Shown here piece by piece: positions 1-4,758 of a stretch of DNA of 5,704 bases (position 1 is the stretch's first letter; each line of letters begins with the position of its first letter). The position numbers and the translations under genes are program-made. Origin of the DNA: Methanobacteriaceae archaeon (GTDB lineage Archaea > Methanobacteriota > Methanobacteria > Methanobacteriales > Methanobacteriaceae); the NCBI GenBank assembly GCA_030681145.1, contig JAUXXK010000277.1, positions 1 through 5,704 of the forward strand, read 5' to 3'. A model generated the notes under the pieces. The model made no database searches. It worked only from the letters and a program-made list of their open reading frames with translations, and was not told the origin of the DNA.

Positions 1-40
1 TTTCTTTTATTTAGAATTTAACTTAATATAAGAAAATAAA

Positions 41-50
41 TTTATATATT
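41..50 (+). promoter_or_regulatory. TATA-like box of the marR-MATE operon
   Basis: The sequence TTTATATATT is close to the archaeal TATA-box consensus and is preceded by a purine-rich stretch (AGAAAATAAA, 31-40) that could serve as the TFB recognition element. Transcription would be expected to begin about 25 bases downstream, near 68-75, giving a short leader that contains the ribosome binding site at 84-88. The whole region is AT-rich, so a chance match is possible. I see no convincing palindromic MarR operator over it. Confidence 0.5.
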
Positions 51-83
51 TAATTTTAACTTCTGGTCTGTTATTTTAATAAA

Positions 84-88
84 AGGAG
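84..88 (+). promoter_or_regulatory. Ribosome binding site supporting the GTG start at 99
   Basis: AGGAG lies 10 bases before the GTG at 99. The codon immediately before that GTG in the same frame (96-98) is TAA, so no earlier start is possible. This fixes the non-ATG start of the regulator gene. Confidence 0.75.
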
Positions 89-98
89 ATTTAAATAA

Positions 99-587
99 GT
101 GCAACACATAAAAAATTTGACGGAAACTCAAATATCAAATATTCCACTTGCGGGATACATTTCAATAATTCACAGAACACATATGATGCACTTAAATCAT
201 GAAATGAAAGATTTAAACATCACTGCGGGGCAGTTTCCATTTTTAATGGAATTATATCGTAAAGAAGGAATCACTCAGGATGATATGGCTGTTCATTTCC
301 ACATAGACAAAGGAACCGTGGCCCGTGCCTTGAAGAAAATGGAAGATAATGAAATAATTTATCGTCAAATAGACCCAAAAAACAGAAGAAGGTATCTAAT
401 CTTTTTAACTCAAAAAGGAAAAAAAGCAGTCTGCAAAATAAAGGATATCGATAAAGAATGGGAAAATAGGGTTTTGGATGGCCTTTCAAATTCAAAACGA
501 GAAGAATTGCTCAGAATTCTAAAAGGACTAGCAGTAAAAAGCATGAAAAATGCCAGAGAAAACGGAGTTAATTATCATGAATGCTAA
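99..587 (+). CDS. MarR-family winged-helix transcriptional regulator
   Basis: This 162-residue protein has the usual MarR length and architecture. It has an N-terminal helix for dimerisation (about 15-40), a helix-turn-helix with ITQDDMAVHFHIDKGTVARA (58-77) containing the recognition helix, and a wing around DPKNRRRYLIFLT (92-104) matching the family's D-x-R-x-R...LT pattern. A C-terminal helical region (about 110-155) completes the dimer interface. MarR proteins are cytoplasmic dimers that usually repress their own operon and are released by small, often phenolic or toxic, ligands. The gene overlaps the MATE efflux gene by 11 bases, so the likely job is control of that pump in response to a toxic compound (inference). 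The GTG start is fixed by an in-frame stop just upstream and a good AGGAG. Identity as MarR is secure; the ligand and the sign of regulation are not visible. Confidence 0.93.
   Translation: MQHIKNLTETQISNIPLAGYISIIHRTHMMHLNHEMKDLNITAGQFPFLMELYRKEGITQDDMAVHFHIDKGTVARALKKMEDNEIIYRQIDPKNRRRYLIFLTQKGKKAVCKIKDIDKEWENRVLDGLSNSKREELLRILKGLAVKSMKNARENGVNYHEC
564..567 (+). promoter_or_regulatory. Ribosome binding site that favours the MATE start at 577
   Basis: GGAG sits inside the end of the regulator gene, 9 bases before the ATG at 577. The other in-frame ATG, at 550, has no purine-rich Shine-Dalgarno sequence in front of it. This argues for the later start and for translational coupling with the upstream gene. 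Confidence 0.7.
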
Positions 588-1980
588 TAATAAGAAAAAA
601 GAAAATGCCGGAGTGGCCAGCAGAATTTCATTAATCACAGGAGACCCTAAGAAAGCTATAAGAACTCTTTCTGTCCCTATGGTTATTTCCATGTTTCTTA
701 TTATGGCCTATAATCTAGCCGACAGTATATGGGTGGCAGGATTAGGATCAGATTCTCTGGCTGCATTAGGATTCATAACTCCTTTATTTATGATAATTAT
801 TGGTTTGGGTAATGGTCTTGGTGCAGGGGCTAATTCTCTTATTGCCCGATCTATAGGTGCCAAGGATAAAAAAAGAGCAGATAACGCCGCAATGCACTCT
901 ATCTTGATTACGGTGGTAATTTCTATTGTGGTGCCTGTGGTTTTGCTGATTTCATTAAAGGATATTCTCCTGATAATGGGAGCTGGATCCACAGTTGATC
1001 AAGCAGTTCAATATGGTCAGATTGTATTTGGTGGGATGATATTTTTACTATTTTCCAGTGTGGCAGCTAGTATTCTAAGATCTGAAGGTGATGTAAATCG
1101 GGCCATGTATGCCATGGTTGCAACAGCAATACTCAATATAATCATTGATCCAATTTTCATATATTATCTGGGATTAGGAATAGCCGGAGCAGCATGGGCT
1201 ACACTGCTTTCTTCTGCTATTTCCAGTTTCTTAATTCTATACTGGCTAGTTATAAAGAAAAATACTTACATTAAATTATCCTTGAAAGAATTTAAATTCA
1301 GTCCCAAAATCATCAAAGATTTATTGAGGGTGGGTTTACCGGCCAGTGCAGAAACTCTGGTTATGTCAATTTTATCCATAATTCTCAATGCCATGTTGGT
1401 AATAGCTGCCGGAACCGATGCAGTGGCAGCTTATACTGCCGGATGGAGAGTAGTTATGATGGCATTGATTCCTCCAATAGGAATTGGTACCGCAGCAATT
1501 ACAGTTGCGGGTGCTGCATATGGTGCTAAAAAATTTAAAAATTTATCAATAGCATTTAATTATTCAATTAAACTGGGAATCGGGATAGGACTTATCATAG
1601 GAATTATAAGCTATATATTTGCACCTAGTATTGCCACAATATTCACATATTCTCCTCAAAGTGCCCACTTAGCTCCAACTATAGCAGAATTCTTAAGAGT
1701 AATGTGTCTCTTCTATATTACAGTACCTTTAGGAATTCTGGCCAGTTCAGTATTCCAGGCCATGGGAAAGGGTTTAACTTCCTTGATTATAACAGTAATT
1801 AGGGAGGTTGCTTTTATATCTATACTCGCATATTTATTCACATTTGTGTTCAATATGGGAGAACAAGGTGTATGGTGGGGTATTGTGATTGGTGGAGGTA
1901 TGGGTTGTGTATTTGCATATATATGGGCTATGATGTTTATTAAACGGCTGAAAAAGAACTATGAACCAACCACTGCTTAA
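577..1980 (+). CDS. MATE-family multidrug/cation antiporter
   Basis: This is an inner-membrane efflux protein of 467 residues, the usual MATE length, with about twelve hydrophobic segments in two similar halves. Family signatures are visible: NLADSIWVAGLGSDSLAALG in the first helix region (46-65), GLGAGANSLIARSIGAK (80-96), EGDVNRAMYAM and NIIIDPIF (170-194), GLPASAE (253-259) and FQAMGKG (393-399). Asp49 and the Asn187/Asp191 pair are candidates for the acidic residues that couple ion movement in archaeal MATE transporters such as PfMATE (by alignment from memory). Such proteins export cationic or hydrophobic drugs in exchange for Na+ or H+. A longer version starting at 550 adds nine residues but lacks a ribosome binding site. 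The gene overlaps the MarR gene by 11 bases (577-587), so the two are co-transcribed and probably coupled. The substrate cannot be told from sequence. Confidence 0.92.
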   Translation: MNANNKKKENAGVASRISLITGDPKKAIRTLSVPMVISMFLIMAYNLADSIWVAGLGSDSLAALGFITPLFMIIIGLGNGLGAGANSLIARSIGAKDKKRADNAAMHSILITVVISIVVPVVLLISLKDILLIMGAGSTVDQAVQYGQIVFGGMIFLLFSSVAASILRSEGDVNRAMYAMVATAILNIIIDPIFIYYLGLGIAGAAWATLLSSAISSFLILYWLVIKKNTYIKLSLKEFKFSPKIIKDLLRVGLPASAETLVMSILSIILNAMLVIAAGTDAVAAYTAGWRVVMMALIPPIGIGTAAITVAGAAYGAKKFKNLSIAFNYSIKLGIGIGLIIGIISYIFAPSIATIFTYSPQSAHLAPTIAEFLRVMCLFYITVPLGILASSVFQAMGKGLTSLIITVIREVAFISILAYLFTFVFNMGEQGVWWGIVIGGGMGCVFAYIWAMMFIKRLKKNYEPTTA

Positions 1981-2043
1981 TAGATTCAATACAAAAACTC
2001 CCAGTTAATAAACTATGGATAATTAAGGTAAAATAATGATTCA

Positions 2044-2053
2044 ATATAAAATA
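2044..2053 (+). promoter_or_regulatory. TATA-like box upstream of the candidate mini-gene
   Basis: ATATAAAATA resembles an archaeal TATA box. Its predicted transcription start, about 25 bases downstream, falls near 2073-2076, directly before the GGTGA at 2075-2079 and the ATG at 2086. The same bases are part of the perfect 12-bp palindrome TAAAATATTTTA (2047-2058). In DNA this AT-rich the match alone is weak evidence; its position relative to the mini-gene is what makes it worth listing. Confidence 0.3.
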
Positions 2054-2072
2054 TTTTACTGAAAGCCTGGGT

Positions 2073-2126
2073 AAGGTGAAGGATTATGAAATTGAATGGT
2101 AAAATCCTTACCTTTTTGATTTTTTT
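2073..2126 (+). terminator. Hairpin with T-tracts after the MATE gene
   Basis: AAGGTGAAGGATT (2073-2085) can pair with AATCCTTACCTT (2103-2114), giving 12 base pairs with one bulged G at 2078 and a 17-base loop. It is followed by TTTTTGATTTTTTT (2113-2126). This is a plausible terminator for the marR-MATE transcript, about 95-145 bases after its stop. The same stem covers the GGTGA ribosome binding site and the ATG-proximal part of the candidate mini-gene, so it could instead be a structure that hides a start site. The T-tract also encodes Phe/Leu/Ile codons in that reading frame, which confuses the two readings. Confidence 0.4.
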
Positions 2127-2172
2127 ATTAAAAGAGAAAAATAATTATTCTAAATCACAAAAGAATGATTGA
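2086..2172 (+). CDS. Candidate 28-residue small hydrophobic protein
   Basis: A short open frame begins at ATG 2086, six bases after a strong archaeal-type Shine-Dalgarno sequence GGTGA (2075-2079), and ends at TGA 2170-2172. The product starts MKLNGKILTFLIFLL and continues with a lysine- and asparagine-rich hydrophilic tail. It therefore looks like a tiny membrane peptide or the front end of a lost secreted protein. A TATA-like box lies at the right distance upstream, and an 11-T run starts seven bases after the stop. Together these make a coherent mini transcription unit, but a 28-codon frame in AT-rich DNA can easily arise by chance, and the ribosome binding site is inside a hairpin. I recognise no family. 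Treat as a hypothesis. Confidence 0.25.
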   Translation: MKLNGKILTFLIFLLKEKNNYSKSQKND

Positions 2173-2189
2173 AACTACTTTTTTTTTTT
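2143..2189 (+). terminator. Hairpin plus 11-T run, + strand terminator
   Basis: AATTATTCT (2143-2151) can pair with AGAATGATT (2162-2170) across a 10-base loop, with one G-U pair in RNA. A run of eleven T (2179-2189) follows eight bases later. Archaeal termination often needs only the T-tract, so this is the best + strand terminator in the gap. It would end read-through from the MATE operon and the candidate mini-gene before transcription runs into the convergent Fe-S gene. Confidence 0.55.
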
Positions 2190-2194
2190 ATTTG

Positions 2195-2269
2195 ATTAAA
2201 ATATTATCAACTACTGAGTTAATAAATTAAAATATCATCAACTACTGAGTTAATAAATTAAAATATTAT
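2195..2269. repeat. 31-bp tandem repeat, about 2.4 copies
   Basis: Two adjacent 31-bp units (2195-2225 and 2226-2256) differ at a single base (T at 2205, C at 2236). They are followed by the first 13 bases of a third copy (2257-2269). Each full unit contains an imperfect dyad of the form TTATcAACT-ACTG-AGTTaATAA (2204-2225 in the first copy; the second copy has one more mismatch). The repeat sits just beyond the stop codon of the minus-strand Fe-S gene and beyond the T-run that ends the + strand unit. It could be a simple slippage duplication, a protein-binding site array or a 3' RNA structure; the sequence does not decide. Confidence 0.9.
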
Positions 2270-2287
2270 ATTTGATATAAATAACTT

Positions 2288-3154
2288 TTATTCTAATTCA
2301 ACATCAACAAGTTTTTTAATATGTTCTATTGAATTTTCCACAGAATCTGCATCTATTTCCATAATAAATACGCCTTTAGAACAAACTTCAACGCAGCGAC
2401 CACAGCATCTGCATTTTTCAATATCTATTACTACTTTTTCATTGTCCATGGTGATAGCATCCACAAAGCATATGTTATCACCACATTTTCCACATCCTAT
2501 GCATAAATCTTGATTAAATTTTATCCTTGCACCAATCATAGGTGCAAAACTTTTCCCCATATTTTCAGGAAGATCCGGAGCCATTTTCCACAGACAACAA
2601 CAAGGACAGCAGTTACATATGGTTAAAAGATCTTCTTTTGGGCCAGTATTTAACCAGAAACTATCTAACTTATTTCGACCAACAATATGTACCAAACCGG
2701 CTTTCTGACATTTACTAACGTGTTCCATAGCTTCTTGTGGTGTAACGGGTTTCCCTAATTTAGGAGAAATTTTCTTACTTCCTTTTCCCAGAAATAAACA
2801 TCCTAAATTGTGGGGATAATCACTACAATCACTACAAACTCGGCATATGCAAGAATTCATAATAAAATGATATTTTGACTTCATTATCATTTCCTTTAAA
2901 ATCTGGCTGGGAAGTACGGTATCTTCCTGAGAAACATTTATATCTTTATTGATTACAATTTCTTCGATTTTATGAGGTGGATTAATGATTCCATCTCTTG
3001 GCAATACCAATAAATCGTCACCCTCAAAAAATAATTTATTCACCATCCCGGCCAGCGGGGGCACTTTTTTACATGCTTTGGCCAGCAAAAAACGGGTTTT
3101 AAAAGTATTTTTAATGATAAGGACACTGAAATCTGAAAATGTGATTCGAGACAT
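2288..3154 (-). CDS. Cysteine-rich 4Fe-4S protein with CNCCPCCC motif and C-terminal diferredoxin domain
   Basis: This 288-residue soluble protein has 22 cysteines. After a nearly Cys-free N-terminal part (1-100, with GDDLLVLPRD at 45-54) comes a CICRVCSDCSDYPHNLGCLFLG segment (Cys102, 104, 107, 110 and 119). A helical stretch and the dense motif ICNCCPCCCLW (Cys180, 182, 183, 185-187) follow. The C-terminus carries two ferredoxin-like clusters: Cys218/221/224/229, where the last spacing is four residues instead of three and the usual proline after the last Cys is Phe, and Cys248/251/254/258, where that proline is Ser. The protein probably binds two [4Fe-4S] clusters there and possibly another metal centre through the central cysteines. 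I recall similar uncharacterised proteins in methanogens and anaerobic bacteria; an electron-transfer or redox role is inferred. The ATG start has GGAG seven bases upstream (3162-3165). No signal peptide or membrane segment is evident, so it is probably cytoplasmic. Confidence 0.85.
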   Translation of the reverse strand: MSRITFSDFSVLIIKNTFKTRFLLAKACKKVPPLAGMVNKLFFEGDDLLVLPRDGIINPPHKIEEIVINKDINVSQEDTVLPSQILKEMIMKSKYHFIMNSCICRVCSDCSDYPHNLGCLFLGKGSKKISPKLGKPVTPQEAMEHVSKCQKAGLVHIVGRNKLDSFWLNTGPKEDLLTICNCCPCCCLWKMAPDLPENMGKSFAPMIGARIKFNQDLCIGCGKCGDNICFVDAITMDNEKVVIDIEKCRCCGRCVEVCSKGVFIMEIDADSVENSIEHIKKLVDVELE

Positions 3155-3391
3155 ATCATTTCTCCATGTATTATAAAATAAGTATAATATTCTTAAATTA
3201 ATTTTGATGATTTTAATTGGTATAATATATTAATGTCTTAAATTTTTGCTGATATTTATTATACTTAATTTTCAGTGAATATATATTTTTTAGAAAAAAT
3301 AAATTTTTAAATTATATCAAACCTAAGATAAACCTTTGCTATAAATTTTAAGGTTAATTAAACAATTTAATTCATTATAAAATAAATAGAA
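3155..3391 (-). other. AT-rich gap between the MalY-like and Fe-S genes
   Basis: No gene is seen here. On the left is the Fe-S promoter region. On the right, downstream of the MalY-like gene, a 6-bp inverted repeat AACCTT/AAGGTT (3331-3336 and 3350-3355) is a weak stem. The symmetric ATTTTTTAGAAAAAAT (3285-3300) supplies a T6 tract on the minus strand about 95 bases after the MalY-like stop. These could terminate that transcript, but neither is strong. Confidence 0.5.
3182..3262 (-). promoter_or_regulatory. Duplicated TATA-like promoter region of the Fe-S gene
   Basis: On the minus strand ATATTATAC occurs twice, at 3220-3228 and 3182-3190, exactly 38 bases apart. The surrounding DNA is also similar: TCTTAAATT recurs at 3191-3199 and 3236-3244, with a seven-base insertion in the distal copy. 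The distal box would place the transcription start near 3195, giving a leader of about 40 bases that includes the GGAG at 3162-3165. The proximal box would give a very short or no leader. Which box is used, if either, cannot be told. The region is extremely AT-rich, so the TATA calls are tentative. Confidence 0.35.
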
Positions 3392-4588
3392 TTAAAGCCT
3401 ATTTACGGCTTCTTCTATTCTTTTTAATGCCTCTTTAAGGATAACTCGTGGGCAAGCTATATTCATTCTTACAAAACCGCTGCCTTCTTCTCCAAATATA
3501 AAACCATCATTTAAACCTACTTTGGCTTTTTTCAGCATGAAATTTTTCAGTTCAGGATTATCTAACCCTAATTTTCGGCAATCTAACCATATGAGATAAG
3601 TTCCTTGAGGTTTAATGACTTCAATAGATGGAATATTTTTTTCTGTATATTCTATTAGGAAGTCCAAATTTTCTTTAATATATACCATAACTTGGTCTAA
3701 CCATTCATCACCATGACGATATGCTGCTTCAAGGGCGGTAAGCCCAAAAAGATTTGGAACAGGAACCATTCCATTTTGAATATTTAAAAAATTATCTCTA
3801 AGTTTTTTATTAGGGATTATTATGGATGAAGCATCTAGGCCGGCTAGATTGAATGTTTTACTGGGGGACATGCATATTATACAATTTTGCTCAAATTCTT
3901 TAGAAATTGTAGCAAATGTTGTATGATGGTTGTCATCAAAGAGAATTTCACAGTGAATCTCATCTGATATCACCACAGCACCATTGGAAATGGCAATTTT
4001 TCCAAGTTTTGTTATTTCTTCTTTAGTCCAGACACGCCCCACGGGATTGTGAGGATTACAAAATATTATGGTTTTTATTCTACTGGGATTGCTTCCTAGA
4101 CCACTATTTGGACTGAATTTTGTTTCAAGATCATCAAAATCTATTTCATATTTTCCATCTATCAGTTTAAGCCCATTATTTACTATTTGACATCCGCTAT
4201 TGGTAACAACTGGGAAAAATGGATAATAAACTGGTTGTTGGAGTATAACTTCATCACCCGGGTGTGTTAATGATCTAATTGCGATATGTAGTGCAGGGAC
4301 TACTCCAGGAGTAAATATGACCCATTCTGGATGAATTTCCCAATTGAATTTATCTTTCATCCTTTTTACAACTGCATCCACAACTCTCTTTCCGGGACGG
4401 GTGTAACCATAAAATGGATGACTTACTCTTTCTTCAAGGGCCTTTTGAATGGGTTCAGCCACTGGAAAATCCATATCTGCAACCCATAATGGAATTAAGT
4501 CATCTTCTCCAAATACTGTATCAATCATATCCCATTTTAGACAATCTGTCTCTTTTCTGTTGCATACCTGGTCAAAATCATATATCAC
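3392..4588 (-). CDS. MalY/PatB-like PLP-dependent C-S lyase or aminotransferase
   Basis: This complete 398-residue fold-type I PLP enzyme is close in length to E. coli MalY and B. subtilis PatB (about 390). Diagnostic segments are PLWVADMDF (33-41), YGYTRPG (60-66), FTPGVVPAL (92-100), PVYYPFFPVV (119-128), NPHNPVGRVW (178-187, Asn181 contacting PLP), ISDEIHCEI (207-215, Asp209 holding the pyridine nitrogen), SPSKTFNLAGL (241-251, Lys244 as the PLP Schiff-base lysine) and GFVRMNIACPR (371-381, Arg374 binding the substrate carboxylate). All key catalytic residues are present. The best-supported reaction is beta-elimination on cystathionine or related cysteine conjugates, giving a thiol, pyruvate and ammonia; transaminase activity cannot be excluded. 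It is cytoplasmic. Translation starts at GTG, with GAGGT six bases upstream and an in-frame stop at 4622-4624 leaving no ATG alternative. It stands alone, with 170 bp upstream and 237 bp downstream to its neighbours. Confidence 0.9.
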   Translation of the reverse strand: MIYDFDQVCNRKETDCLKWDMIDTVFGEDDLIPLWVADMDFPVAEPIQKALEERVSHPFYGYTRPGKRVVDAVVKRMKDKFNWEIHPEWVIFTPGVVPALHIAIRSLTHPGDEVILQQPVYYPFFPVVTNSGCQIVNNGLKLIDGKYEIDFDDLETKFSPNSGLGSNPSRIKTIIFCNPHNPVGRVWTKEEITKLGKIAISNGAVVISDEIHCEILFDDNHHTTFATISKEFEQNCIICMSPSKTFNLAGLDASSIIIPNKKLRDNFLNIQNGMVPVPNLFGLTALEAAYRHGDEWLDQVMVYIKENLDFLIEYTEKNIPSIEVIKPQGTYLIWLDCRKLGLDNPELKNFMLKKAKVGLNDGFIFGEEGSGFVRMNIACPRVILKEALKRIEEAVNRL

Positions 4589-4594
4589 TTTAAT

Positions 4595-4599
4595 ACCTC
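4595..4599 (-). promoter_or_regulatory. Ribosome binding site supporting the GTG start at 4588
   Basis: GAGGT on the minus strand is separated by six bases from the GTG at 4588-4586. No ATG, GTG or TTG in the same frame lies between that GTG and the upstream in-frame stop at 4624-4622, so this site fixes the start. Confidence 0.75.
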
Positions 4600-4640
4600 T
4601 TAAATTATCTTCAGTTTCATATTATACCTTTTATTTTACA

Positions 4641-4653
4641 TATTTTATAAAAA
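4641..4653 (-). promoter_or_regulatory. TATA-like box of the MalY-like gene
   Basis: The minus strand reads TTTTTATAAAATA, a good archaeal TATA-like sequence. Transcription would start about 25 bases downstream, near 4620, leaving a leader of roughly 30 bases with the GAGGT ribosome binding site. This supports independent transcription of the MalY-like gene from its upstream neighbour. Confidence 0.45.
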
Positions 4654-4758
4654 CTTAACTATTGTTATATCTTGTAATATCAGTTATATTTATTTTTAGA
4701 TTTTAAGCAATGATAAAAATTTTAGTAAATCTTTAAAAACAGTATAATAATGGCTATT

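Larger units (their letters stand above)
1981..2287. other. 307-bp convergent intergenic region
   Basis: This AT-rich gap lies between the end of the MATE gene and the end of the minus-strand Fe-S gene. Reading left to right it holds an inverted repeat GTAAAATA/TATTTTAC (2028-2035 and 2052-2059) that includes a TATA-like box, a candidate 28-codon mini-gene, two hairpins each followed by T-tracts on the + strand, and a 31-bp tandem repeat. No clear terminator for the minus-strand Fe-S gene was found, apart from the AT-rich repeats themselves. Confidence 0.8.

Noticed and set aside
11..60. Palindromic MarR operator near the TATA-like box
   Set aside because: Only short, imperfect AT-only symmetries occur, at a level expected from the base composition.
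708..992. Minus-strand frame within the MATE gene
   Set aside because: It is an antisense shadow of a clear membrane transporter, with no ribosome binding site or recognisable domain. The similar frames opposite the MarR gene (271-495) and opposite the starts of the Fe-S and MalY-like genes (2985-3176, 4449-4658) were rejected for the same reason.
2195..2269. CRISPR array
   Set aside because: The 31-bp units are directly adjacent with no unique spacers and only about 2.4 copies, so this is a plain tandem repeat.
4681..4758. Terminator hairpin after the substrate-binding protein gene
   Set aside because: AGATTT/AAATCT (4698-4703 and 4727-4732) is only 6 bp with a 23-base AT-rich loop. T-tracts are present but no convincing structure can be singled out.
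4589..4758. Riboswitch or structured leader before the MalY-like gene
   Set aside because: The gap is AT-rich with no conserved riboswitch core or extended stems that I can recognise, and the predicted leader is only about 30 bases.
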